Origin: BOG-908 sp963795825
GTDB taxonomy: Bacteria; Pseudomonadota; Alphaproteobacteria; Acetobacterales; Acetobacteraceae
Direction of reading: 5' to 3'
Length of the DNA stretch: 64,000 nt
Assembly (NCBI GenBank): GCA_963795825.1
Contig: CAWCIW010000001.1
Coordinates: forward strand, 1,488,001 to 1,552,000
Under the pieces are notes generated by a model, which was given only the letters and a program-made list of their open reading frames with translations, had not been told where the DNA came from and did no database searches. The position numbers and the translations under genes are program-made. Positions 35,358-43,095 of the stretch are shown here, piece by piece. Each line of letters begins with the position of its first letter. Position 1 is the first letter of the stretch.

Positions 35358-35741
35358 TCAGACCGACACGGTGCCTTCGTCGGGTACGCGGCCGTTCGGC
35401 GTCATGCCGTCCACCGCATTGGGCAGATGCTGGGATAGCTGCGACAGGAAATCCTGCGGCTGCATTCCCGCCTGGCTCGACATGCTCTGCACGCGATCGT
35501 CGCCCAGCACGCTTTGCAGCTGTGTGGGCGAGACCGGCTGGTTCGGCCCGTTGCCGATCCAGGACTGCGCAATATGGCCAAGTCCCGCCTGCTCGAAGCT
35601 GGAGATCAGCCCACCAAGGCCGCCGCCGCCCATACCGCCCTGCTGTCCGCCGCCCAGCAGGCTGGAGAGCGCCCCGCCCATTGGCGAGCCGTTTCCGCCG
35701 GCGCCCATAAGGCCGCCTATCACCTGGTCAAGTAATCCCAT
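35358..35741 (-). CDS. YidB family protein (DUF937-like)
   Basis: A 127-residue protein: a Gly-rich low-complexity N-terminal half (G-G-G-Q-Q-G-G-M-G-G-G-G-L-G-G-L) followed by the YidB core F-E-Q-A-G-L-G-H-I-A-Q-S-W-I-G-N-G-P-N. The function is not established. Ribosome-binding AGGAGA is 5 bp upstream of the ATG. It is preceded by a decayed copy of the palindromic element. Confidence 0.87.
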   Translation of the reverse strand: MGLLDQVIGGLMGAGGNGSPMGGALSSLLGGGQQGGMGGGGLGGLISSFEQAGLGHIAQSWIGNGPNQPVSPTQLQSVLGDDRVQSMSSQAGMQPQDFLSQLSQHLPNAVDGMTPNGRVPDEGTVSV

Positions 35742-35774
35742 ATCTCATCTCCTGTTTGCGTAGCCGGCGACAGC

Positions 35775-35882
35775 AGGAAGGCCACTCGTCTTACAAGGCA
35801 GAAGCAAAAGACCCGTGCTCCGGCACCGCCGAACCAGCGTCTTCTGCCTCTGTCTCGAAAGAACCGCCGTCCTCCTGCTGTC
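35775..35882. repeat. Decayed copy of the palindromic element (site 12)
   Basis: Keeps the order CAGCAGGAAGGCC, GAAGCAAAAGAC, GTGCTCC and, inverted, GTCTTCTGCCTC ... CCTCCTGCTG, but the poly-T/poly-A stems are gone. Outer ends CAGCAGGA and TCCTGCTG still pair. It looks like an old, mutated pair. Confidence 0.6.
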
Positions 35883-35888
35883 TAGGGA

Positions 35889-36758
35889 TCAGACGACCGG
35901 CTTGCGCGCCGGAACGTCGCCACCCGTCTTGACGATCTCCACGTCCTCGCGACGCACCGTATCGCGCACCGTCTCGTTACGGTCGGTTGCCTCCTTGCGG
36001 ATCGCGACTTCCTCGACGACGCGTGCACCCTTCGAAACCACGGCTTCCTCGGCCGTCTCGGTCACTTCGATCGTCTTGTCGCGGAACGAGTCGGTAACCG
36101 GCCGCCCGTCCGTCACGGCATGGCGCTCGATGGTCACGCGCTCGTCATGCAGGCTGACGTTCTGCTCGACCGGCGTCTCGACGACGAAGCGGCGGATGCG
36201 GGTAGTGCCCTTGTTGACCACGCGCTTTGCTACGGAGAGCGTCTCCTCGGAGAGCTGGATCGTGCCGCCTTCATTGGTGGTACCGACCTTGCCGAGCGTA
36301 TCGGACTTGCCGAGACCCGTCGTGGCAGTTCCGGTGGCGAGGCCGGTCCGGCCGGCGGCCGACGATGCGCCGGCAAGCGTCGCGCGGTCGGTGGTGGTCT
36401 GCGTCAGGCCGTAGCTGCCGGCGCGCTCGTCGATGTCGATCGGGTTATGGCTCTCGAGGATCTCCATCACCTTTGTCACATGCGCATCGGGCACCTTCAC
36501 CGATATCGCGTGCGATCCGCTCTGCACGGAGCGGTCATATACGCCGGTGTCATGGTCGGGCTCGCCGCCGAACAGGCTGGCCCAGAAACCGGTATCCTCG
36601 GTGCGCGCTGTCGGCACCGTAGCCGAACCGGCATAGCTGCCTTCCCGGGCGTGGCGATGTATCGCGCCTTCCGGAACATTGGCCTGCAGCAGGTCCTGCA
36701 CGGCGAGTTCGGCATGCGCGGGTGTATCGTAAACAGCAACGATGGTCTGGTCTGTCAT
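35889..36758 (-). CDS. YsnF/AvaK domain-containing stress protein with N-terminal GSP17M-like domain
   Basis: A 289-residue protein. Residues about 1-95 form an alpha/beta domain starting V-A-V-Y-D-T-P-A-H-A-E-L-A-V-Q-D-L, as in general stress protein 17M. Residues about 165-280 are a YsnF/AvaK (DUF2382) domain with I-Q-L-S-E-E-T-L-S-V-A-K-R-V and V-T-I-E-R-H. This domain mediates stress-related functions of unknown mechanism. A shorter paralogue lies immediately upstream. Confidence 0.88.
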   Translation of the reverse strand: MTDQTIVAVYDTPAHAELAVQDLLQANVPEGAIHRHAREGSYAGSATVPTARTEDTGFWASLFGGEPDHDTGVYDRSVQSGSHAISVKVPDAHVTKVMEILESHNPIDIDERAGSYGLTQTTTDRATLAGASSAAGRTGLATGTATTGLGKSDTLGKVGTTNEGGTIQLSEETLSVAKRVVNKGTTRIRRFVVETPVEQNVSLHDERVTIERHAVTDGRPVTDSFRDKTIEVTETAEEAVVSKGARVVEEVAIRKEATDRNETVRDTVRREDVEIVKTGGDVPARKPVV

Positions 36759-36815
36759 GGCCTTAAACTCCAGTTTCGATGAATTCCTGCCGGTGTCGCC
36801 CGGTCAGTCGCGTGT

Positions 36816-37244
36816 TCAGTCGAGCGGTGTACGCGTGATGATGGCGTCCTGTTCGCGCAACGTGACCGTCTCGACATGCCGGGCAACGCTGCGCACCGTC
36901 CGGAGGTGAACCTCCTCTTTCAACACGAGCTGCCGGACGAGTACCAGCTCCTCGACCACGACAGGCAGGATGGTGACGTCACCCTCCACCCGCACAGGCG
37001 GCACGGCATCGACCACGCGTCCGATGGACACGCGCTCCACCACCACCTGTGTCTGGTCCAGATCCGCCTCGACCAGTTGTTCGCGAAACGACGTCGATGT
37101 CGCCGCACGAACCAGCGTCCGGCTCACCCGCTTGGCTACGCTCACATCCTCAGCATGAAGCTGCAGCGTCAGCGTGCTTTCGGACTGGTGCACGTTGGAC
37201 CGATCCAGGTCCGGCGTGCCCGCGGCAGGAGGCTGCGTCGGCAT
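36816..37244 (-). CDS. YsnF/AvaK domain protein (DUF2382), short paralogue
   Basis: A 142-residue single-domain protein: L-Q-L-H-A-E-D-V-S-V-A-K-R-V-S-R-T-L-V-R-A-A-T near the start and T-V-T-L-R-E-Q-D-A-I-I-T-R-T at the end match the DUF2382 pattern of its neighbour. It starts 7 bp after the CsbD gene, so the two are co-transcribed. Confidence 0.85.
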   Translation of the reverse strand: MPTQPPAAGTPDLDRSNVHQSESTLTLQLHAEDVSVAKRVSRTLVRAATSTSFREQLVEADLDQTQVVVERVSIGRVVDAVPPVRVEGDVTILPVVVEELVLVRQLVLKEEVHLRTVRSVARHVETVTLREQDAIITRTPLD

Positions 37245-37251
37245 CAGATGC

Positions 37252-37431
37252 CTACTTCACCGCGTCCCGCGCGGAATCCTTGACGCCGCCCATGGCATTC
37301 TGGACGGTGCCAGCCGCCTTGTCGGCGGTGCCTTCGGCCTCGAGTTTCGTATCGCCGGTAACCTTGCCGATCGCTTCCTTGACGGAGCCGGTGATCTTCT
37401 TGCCGACGCCGTCTATGCGGTCCTGGTCCAT
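37252..37431 (-). CDS. CsbD family stress protein
   Basis: A 59-residue protein: M-D-Q-D-R-I-D-G-V-G-K-K-I-T-G-S-V-K-E followed by a second, similar G-K-V-T-G-D-T-K-L-E-A-E-G-T-A-D-K-A-A-G repeat. This is the hallmark of CsbD, a small helical protein of the general stress response. The ribosome-binding site GGGAGG lies 6 bp before the ATG at 37431. It is the first gene of the stress run that continues through two YsnF-type genes, YidB, GlsB and the PDZ protein. Confidence 0.9.
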   Translation of the reverse strand: MDQDRIDGVGKKITGSVKEAIGKVTGDTKLEAEGTADKAAGTVQNAMGGVKDSARDAVK

Positions 37432-37576
37432 GAAAGCCTCCCACTCTACCGGCAGCGGACCGTTCCGCCTGCCTTGCGGTGCTTACGTTCGAGAGGCAGG
37501 AAAGACTATCGCTTATTGTGAATACCTTAGGGGCGGGCGGCTAAGGTAAAAAGACTAGTGCGGCATGAGCTTCACA

Positions 37577-39094
37577 CTACCTGGATTTCGCCCGCCGGGT
37601 TTTCGGTTGCGTTGTCCGCGTGTTGGCCGAAGCCCCCAGCCCTCGTTCCCGCGCCCAAACGATGACCGCGCTGCGCTTGCGTATCCCCAGCTTGGCATAA
37701 ATCGCGGAGACGTGATTCCGGACGGTATTCCGGGTGATGCCGAGGCGGCCCGCGATCTCGTCGTCGGCCAGTCCCTGCGCCACCAGCGCCAGCACTTCGC
37801 GCGCGCGTTCCGGCAGGCCGGATACCTCGGCGATCTTGCCCGGCGGGCGCCCGGTCTTGGTCACCGCGGCCATGCGCTCGACGATCTTCTGGCTGAGCCA
37901 CGTCGTGTCGCGCATCACCGACTCCACCGCGGCCAGCAGGTCGGTTTCCGTCTGCTTGCGCTCGGAATTGTCCACCATCAAGCACAGCACGCATTTGGCG
38001 CCATGTATCTCCACCGTCTCGGCGGACATCACGAACTCGCCCAGCGTGCCACTTTTGGCGCGAAGCTGCACCTCCACGCCGCGCAGGTTCCCGGTCGCGC
38101 GCAAATGCTGTTCGAGTTCGGCGCGCGCCGCGCTCTCGCCCCACAGCTCGAGTTCCGCCTCGCCGCGGCCCAGCACCTCCTCGCGTTGCCATCCGGTGGC
38201 GCCGGTGAAAGCGGTGTTCACGTCGAGTATGCGCAGCCCGTCGAAGGCCAGGATCGCCATCGGGCCGGGCGCCATGTGGAACGCCTTGGAGAAGCGCTCT
38301 TCGCTGTGCTTCAGGGCGTGCTGCGCCTGCTGGCGGGGATGCAGGTCGGCGAAGGTGAACAGCATGCAGCGTTCGTCACCGATCTCGATCGGCTGGCCGC
38401 CCAGCAGCACGGTGCGCACGGCGCCGCCTGGCAGCTCGAGGCAGCCCTCCATCTGCGGAATCGTCTCCCAAGCATGCAGCCGGCGCACGGCCACGTCGCG
38501 CTTCTCGGCGTCTTTCAGAACGTCGAACTCGTGCAGCGAGCGGCCGATCAGATCGTCCCGTTCGAACCCGGTCAGCTCGAGAAAGCCCTGGTTCACCTTC
38601 ACGTAGCGCATGTCGGCCAGCCGGGCGATGATCGCCGGCGCAGGATTGGCCGAGAACGCGCGCTCGAAACGCTCCTCCGCGTTGAAGCGCTCCGTCTCGT
38701 CGTTGATGATAAGCACCAGGCAATCCGGCCGCCCGCTCGGATCGGTGAGCACCAGCGTGCGTATCAGATGCACCCAGCGCCGGCTGTCGCCGGGGCGGCC
38801 GACTTCGACCACCACCTCGCTGAAGGCCTCGCCGCCGAGCAGCCGCTCCATCGGGTATTCGCCGGCGGGCAGTTTGTGGTTGTCGCGATAGGTGAGAACG
38901 AAACGCTCGCGATATTCGGACACCGAGGTGCCGAGTTCGGCCAGGTCGGACAGGCCGTGCATGGCCAACGCCTGCTCGTTTGCCCAGGAGATCGTCTGGT
39001 CCGGGTTTATCAGGATCACCCCGTCGGTGAGGCCGGCGATGATCTGCTGGAGCTGGGTGCGGTCTGCGCTGGGGGGCGGGATCGTGTCGTCCAT
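37577..39094 (-). CDS. PAS-domain LuxR-type transcriptional regulator
   Basis: A 505-residue protein with three PAS domains (about residues 12-130, 142-255 and 265-385) and a C-terminal GerE/LuxR helix-turn-helix (about 425-485: L-P-E-R-A-R-E-V-L-A-L-V-A-Q-G-L-A-D-D-E-I). No histidine kinase or receiver domain is present, so it is a one-component regulator sensing redox, light or small ligands. It lies beside, and divergent in promoter from nothing on its right, the stress genes on its left, which it might control; that link is only positional. Confidence 0.85.
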   Translation of the reverse strand: MDDTIPPPSADRTQLQQIIAGLTDGVILINPDQTISWANEQALAMHGLSDLAELGTSVSEYRERFVLTYRDNHKLPAGEYPMERLLGGEAFSEVVVEVGRPGDSRRWVHLIRTLVLTDPSGRPDCLVLIINDETERFNAEERFERAFSANPAPAIIARLADMRYVKVNQGFLELTGFERDDLIGRSLHEFDVLKDAEKRDVAVRRLHAWETIPQMEGCLELPGGAVRTVLLGGQPIEIGDERCMLFTFADLHPRQQAQHALKHSEERFSKAFHMAPGPMAILAFDGLRILDVNTAFTGATGWQREEVLGRGEAELELWGESAARAELEQHLRATGNLRGVEVQLRAKSGTLGEFVMSAETVEIHGAKCVLCLMVDNSERKQTETDLLAAVESVMRDTTWLSQKIVERMAAVTKTGRPPGKIAEVSGLPERAREVLALVAQGLADDEIAGRLGITRNTVRNHVSAIYAKLGIRKRSAVIVWARERGLGASANTRTTQPKTRRAKSR

Positions 39095-39112
39095 GCCCCT
39101 TGTTTTACATCA

Positions 39113-39265
39113 GTAAGAAAGAAAGCAGTCCTTTTTTGAAAAAAAGGACCAAAAAACTTCTGCGTTCCCCACTGCAGAGGCACTTTGCCCCTTCCTGCAA
39201 CGCCGGGCGCTGCATAACGGACACAGGCTGGTTGGGCAGCGGGGAACGCAGGTTTTTGCCTTTAC
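39113..39265. repeat. Palindromic element, intact GTCC-type left arm and hairpin-less right remnant (site 13)
   Basis: Left arm about 39113-39165 with the GTCCTTTTTT/AAAAAAGGAC stem and a GCGTTCCCC end. At 39237-39265 the inverted end GGGGAACGC is followed directly by AGGTTTTTGCC, with the hairpin missing. Confidence 0.75.
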
Positions 39266-39705
39266 TTGCCCGGCTCTACCACTGCCCGCTCCTGCTCATG
39301 CAGGCTCACCAACTGCTCGTGCTTGCTGGCCGCGTTTGCCAGTTGCTCGGGCGTCAGCACGGCGCGCATCTGCAAGCCGCTGTTCAGCCTGATCTGGTCG
39401 AGCTGGTTGCGCAGTTGCTCTTCCTGAGTCACCAGCGGCGCCAGGTCCGCCTCGCTGACGCTGCCAGGGGCAAGAAGGCGGGCGACGATCTGTTCGTGGA
39501 TCGTGCGAACCTGCTCCATGGCGGGCTTCGCTTGCGCCCATCCGGCCTGCTCGATCGTCTTCATCTGGGTTTTTTGCGCGTCGGTCAGATCGGCGGTGCG
39601 GAACAGTTCGTCGCCGTGATGGTGCTCGCCGTGCCAGCCTTGGGCGAGCGCCATGCCGCTGAACGCGATCATTGCCGTGGTGAGGAGTATTTGGGGGAAC
39701 CGCAT
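39262..39705 (-). CDS. Spy/CpxP family periplasmic protein
   Basis: A 147-residue protein with a signal peptide (cleaved near A-L-A-Q-G) and a mature all-helical part. It has the LTxxQ-type motifs of the family: L-T-D-A-Q-K-T-Q-M-K and L-T-P-E-Q-L-A-N-A-A, and a His-rich start (H-G-E-H-H-H-G-D) that could bind metal. Such proteins are periplasmic chaperones or metal-stress sensors. Its 3' end lies in the remnant arm of site 13. Confidence 0.8.
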   Translation of the reverse strand: MRFPQILLTTAMIAFSGMALAQGWHGEHHHGDELFRTADLTDAQKTQMKTIEQAGWAQAKPAMEQVRTIHEQIVARLLAPGSVSEADLAPLVTQEEQLRNQLDQIRLNSGLQMRAVLTPEQLANAASKHEQLVSLHEQERAVVEPGK

Positions 39706-39817
39706 CTGGAAAGGTCCTTCATTCTCTGCCGCTAAGCGTCGGCACCCAGATCATAGGCCAGGCGCTCGTAAGCAAATCCGGTCGGCTGGTAACGATGTGC
39801 AACGTCGCCGGGCCGGA

Positions 39818-40855
39818 TCACGCCACGGCGGGTGAGCGCGCCCGCTGCCGTAATCGCGCCTGGATCGGCGCGTCCACATAACGGTGCAGCAGGAGCCCGG
39901 CCACCGGGCAGATCACCAGGCTGGCCGGCAGCAGGCTGGCGTGCGGCAGCCCGGCGCGCGCCACACCATGCGCCAGAACCGGTATGATGAAGACGTGGCT
40001 CAGATAGATCGCGTAGGACGCGTCGCCGAGCGCGAGCGCCAGGCCCGGCAGGCGCGGCCCAAGCACAGGCTCCAGGCCAACCGTGCCGGTCACCACCAGC
40101 AGCGCCGGCACGCCCCAGGCGAGGAAGCGCCAGGGCCCTTCGGAGGGGACGAGCAGCAGCATCGCGCAGCCGCCGGCCAGCATCGCGGCAGCTTCAGCCC
40201 GGTTCGGCTGCCAGAAGCCGCCCAGCACCTGCGCCAGGGCCACGCCGGCGCAGAGCTCGAGCACCAGGCCGTTCGCTAAGGACAGCAGCGCGGGCCAGTC
40301 CGGTGCGCGCCAGAAGCCGGCGAGCCCCAGGGGCACCAGCACCGGCAGCAAGACCGCGAGCGGCTTGCGTCGCAGCGCCAGCGCAACCGCGAACACCGCG
40401 TAGAACAGCATCTCGTAATTCAGCGTCCAGCCCACCGGCAGCACCGGACGGACCAGGCCGGCGGCATCGCGGGCCGGGATGAACAGCAGCGACGCCACCA
40501 GATTCCAGGCCGAGAGCCGGGTGGTGGGCGCCAGGCCAGGTGCGGCCAGCGTGATCGCGGTCTTGCCCGCGGTGAGCAGCCAGTAGAGCGGCACCACACG
40601 CTCCAGGCGGCGCAGCAGGAACACCCGCCAGCCACGGGGCCGCCCCACCAGCCGGCGCGACGAGGTGAACATGACGAACCCGCTGATCACGAAAAACAGG
40701 TCCACCCCGCCCGATCCGTTCGGCCAACGCAGCGCGTTAGCCGGCCCGGCGGTCTCCAGCGCGTGGAACGCCACCACCATCAGGCACGCGAAGGCCCGCA
40801 GCGCCTGCAACCCAAGCAGCGTGCCGCCAGGCGCCACGTGCTCAACACGACGCAT
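39818..40855 (-). CDS. Acyltransferase 3 family membrane protein (OafA/YrhL type)
   Basis: A 345-residue protein with about ten transmembrane helices. Family motifs: L-Q-A-L-R-A-F-A-C-L-M-V-V-A-F-H (His probably catalytic), S-G-G-V-D-L-F-F-V-I-S-G-F-V-M-F and the R-R-L-E-R-V-V-P-L-Y-W loop. Such enzymes O-acetylate surface polysaccharides. The ATG at 40855 is used; the frame is open for another 300 codons upstream, but that part is the shadow of the divergent glycosyltransferase. The 84-bp gap to that gene should hold a divergent promoter. Confidence 0.88.
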   Translation of the reverse strand: MRRVEHVAPGGTLLGLQALRAFACLMVVAFHALETAGPANALRWPNGSGGVDLFFVISGFVMFTSSRRLVGRPRGWRVFLLRRLERVVPLYWLLTAGKTAITLAAPGLAPTTRLSAWNLVASLLFIPARDAAGLVRPVLPVGWTLNYEMLFYAVFAVALALRRKPLAVLLPVLVPLGLAGFWRAPDWPALLSLANGLVLELCAGVALAQVLGGFWQPNRAEAAAMLAGGCAMLLLVPSEGPWRFLAWGVPALLVVTGTVGLEPVLGPRLPGLALALGDASYAIYLSHVFIIPVLAHGVARAGLPHASLLPASLVICPVAGLLLHRYVDAPIQARLRQRARSPAVA

Positions 40856-40939
40856 TGCAGGAAAAAGAACGTCTTTTCTTCGATCCAGGTGAATACCTCT
40901 GTAGCGCGATACGATCATTACGTGACATGGTCGCAACCG

Positions 40940-42175
40940 ATGCGAAAGAGAAAAGACCAACTCAGGGTTGTCATGCTGGCCGGCGGTGGCCTGGGCCACG
41001 TGTCCGGCGGGGTGGGCACACTCACCGGTTACATGCTGGATGCCTGGCGCGACCGCCCCGACGGCCCCCGCGTGACCGTGCTCGACACACGCGGCGAAGG
41101 CGGCCAGCTCGCCGGCGCTGCCCGGTTCGCCGGCGCGCTGGTCCGGCTCGGCTGGCTCTGCGCAACCGGGCAGGTCGATCTCGTGCATGCCCATATGACC
41201 ACGCGCGGCAGTGCCGCCCGCAAGACGCTGCTGTGCCTGGTGGCCGGCCTGCTGGGTGTCCGCTACGTCGTCCATATGCATGGCGCGGATTTCGCGGCGT
41301 TCCACACGAGGCTCCCTCCGGCTGCCCAGCGCGCGCTGGGCTATGTGCTGCGCCGCGCCGCAAGGGTGATCGTGCTCGGCGAAGGCTGGCGCGATTTCCT
41401 GGTGGGCGAACTCGGCCTCGACCTCCAGCGCGTGGCCATCGTGCTGAACGGCGTGCCCCGCCCGCCGCCGCGCCCCCCCCGCGCGCCTGGCCCGCCGCGT
41501 ATCCTGTTCCTCGGCCGTATCGGGGACCGCAAAGGCGTGCCCGAATTGCTGGCAGCGCTCGCCACGCCGGCGCTGCAGGTGCGCGACTGGCACATGACCA
41601 TCGCCGGCGACGGCGAGATCGACCGCATGGCGCATCTGCGCGACGCCGCCGGCCTCGCCGCGCGCGTGGACCTGCCGGGCTGGGCCAGTCGCGCGCAGGC
41701 GGCGGCGCTGCTCGCCCAGGCGGACATGCTGGTGCTGCCGTCGCACCACGAGGCGCTGCCCGTGGCGGTGATCGAGGCGCTCTCCTGGCGGCTGCCGGTG
41801 ATCACCACGCCGGTGGGCGCCGTGCCGGAGTTCCTGACCGACGGGATGGATGCGCTGCTGGTGCCGTCCGGCAACGTGCCGGCACTTGCCGCAGCGATCG
41901 GGCAGCTGCTCGACGATCGGCCTTTGGCGGAGCGTGTGGCCGCTGCGGGGTATCGGGTTTTCAGCGCGCGGCTGGAGGCAGGGGTGGCGGCCGGGCGATT
42001 GCTGGGCGTGTATTTGGAGGCGGGCAGGGAAGAAAGGCCTTCTTTTCTGAAGAAAAGAAGCAAAAGACTTTTGGTCCCTGTCGGCGACTTTCCCAGTAAT
42101 GCCCCGACAGGGAGCAAAAGCTTTTTGGTCCTTTTTCTCGAAAAAGGACTGCTTGCTTTCTTCCCTTCCGCATGA
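40940..42175 (+). CDS. Family 4 glycosyltransferase, with an element-encoded C-terminal tail
   Basis: A 411-residue protein. A Rossmann-type start (V-V-M-L-A-G-G-G-L-G-H-V-S-G-G-V-G-T-L) is followed by the second GT-B domain with I-L-F-L-G-R-I-G-D-R-K-G-V-P-E-L and the E-x7-E region H-H-E-A-L-P-V-A-V-I-E-A-L. The true domain ends near L-L-G-V-Y-L-E-A-G (about residue 364). The last 45 or so residues are translated palindromic element, and the stop overlaps the next start by ATGA. It probably adds a sugar to a surface polysaccharide. Confidence 0.87.
   Translation: MRKRKDQLRVVMLAGGGLGHVSGGVGTLTGYMLDAWRDRPDGPRVTVLDTRGEGGQLAGAARFAGALVRLGWLCATGQVDLVHAHMTTRGSAARKTLLCLVAGLLGVRYVVHMHGADFAAFHTRLPPAAQRALGYVLRRAARVIVLGEGWRDFLVGELGLDLQRVAIVLNGVPRPPPRPPRAPGPPRILFLGRIGDRKGVPELLAALATPALQVRDWHMTIAGDGEIDRMAHLRDAAGLAARVDLPGWASRAQAAALLAQADMLVLPSHHEALPVAVIEALSWRLPVITTPVGAVPEFLTDGMDALLVPSGNVPALAAAIGQLLDDRPLAERVAAAGYRVFSARLEAGVAAGRLLGVYLEAGREERPSFLKKRSKRLLVPVGDFPSNAPTGSKSFLVLFLEKGLLAFFPSA
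42029..42165. repeat. Dispersed palindromic element, mixed pair inside a coding region (site 14)
   Basis: Left arm CTTC-type (about 42029-42073), right arm GTCC-type (about 42112-42165). Spacer ends CCCTGTCGG and CCGACAGGG are inverted. It lies wholly inside the open frame of the glycosyltransferase. Confidence 0.87.
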
Positions 42176-43095
42176 AGGTTCTCGTGCTGGGCGGCAACGG
42201 CTTCATCGGCCAAACTATCGTCAGCGCCCTTGCGCAAACGCCCGACTTCACACCCCTGTCCGCTGCGCGTCGCCCAGGCGCGGATCGAAGCTGCGACGCT
42301 ACGGACCTCGCCAGCCTGCAAGCCGCCTGCGCCGACACCGGCGCGATCGTCAACGCCGCCGCCGGCCGCCCCGAGGCGATGCGCCGCGCCACAGAGAACC
42401 TCTGCGCGGTGGCAGCCACAAGCCGCCAGCACATCGTCCATCTCAGCTCCATGGCGGTGTATGGCGCTGCATCCGGCCTGGTCCGCGAGGATGCCGCCGT
42501 GGACGCGGCAGGCAGCGCCTATGCCGCAAGCAAGATCGCCTGCGAGGCGAACCTGCTCCGGTTCGCTGCCGACGGTGGCCGGGCCACGATCCTGCGCCCC
42601 GGCATCGTCTATGGTCCGGGTGACCAGCAATGGACCGGCCGGCTATGCCGCCTGTTGCAAGCCGGCCGCCTGGGCGATCTCGGCGCCGCCGGCGACGGGA
42701 TCTGCAACCTGGTACACGTGCGCGACGTGGCGGCAGCCGCCGTGGCCTGCCTGCGCGCGCCCGGCGGCACGTTCAACCTCGGCGCCCGCACGCCGCCACG
42801 CTGGAACGAGATGTTCGGCCAGCTTGCCGCGGCGGTCGGCGCCGTGCCGCTGCGCAGGATCGGCCCCCGCCGCCTGCAAGCCGAACGCGCGCTCGCCTTT
42901 CCCCTGCAGCTCGCCAAACGCGCCGCCGGCCCGGCCGCGCGCCGCTTGCCCGAACCCATGCCGCCCTCGCTGCTGGCGCTGTTCGCCCGGCACATACGCC
43001 TCGATCCCACCCGCGCCGACGCGCTCGGCTTCGCGCGCACCGACGATAGCGCTGGCCTGGCGGAGGCCGGCGCTTGGTTTGCCGCACAGGCATGA
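42172..43095 (+). CDS. NAD-dependent epimerase/dehydratase family protein
   Basis: A 307-residue extended short-chain dehydrogenase. The NAD motif G-G-N-G-F-I-G is at residues about 7-13; the catalytic Ser/Tyr/Lys set is in H-L-S-S-M-A-V-Y and A-Y-A-A-S-K. It probably modifies a nucleotide sugar for the surface polysaccharide made with the adjacent glycosyltransferase. ATGA overlaps on both sides couple it to its neighbours. Confidence 0.87.
   Translation: MKVLVLGGNGFIGQTIVSALAQTPDFTPLSAARRPGADRSCDATDLASLQAACADTGAIVNAAAGRPEAMRRATENLCAVAATSRQHIVHLSSMAVYGAASGLVREDAAVDAAGSAYAASKIACEANLLRFAADGGRATILRPGIVYGPGDQQWTGRLCRLLQAGRLGDLGAAGDGICNLVHVRDVAAAAVACLRAPGGTFNLGARTPPRWNEMFGQLAAAVGAVPLRRIGPRRLQAERALAFPLQLAKRAAGPAARRLPEPMPPSLLALFARHIRLDPTRADALGFARTDDSAGLAEAGAWFAAQA

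Noticed and set aside
40856..41749. Upstream extension of the acyltransferase frame
   Set aside because: It is antisense to the glycosyltransferase; the membrane protein proper starts at 40855.
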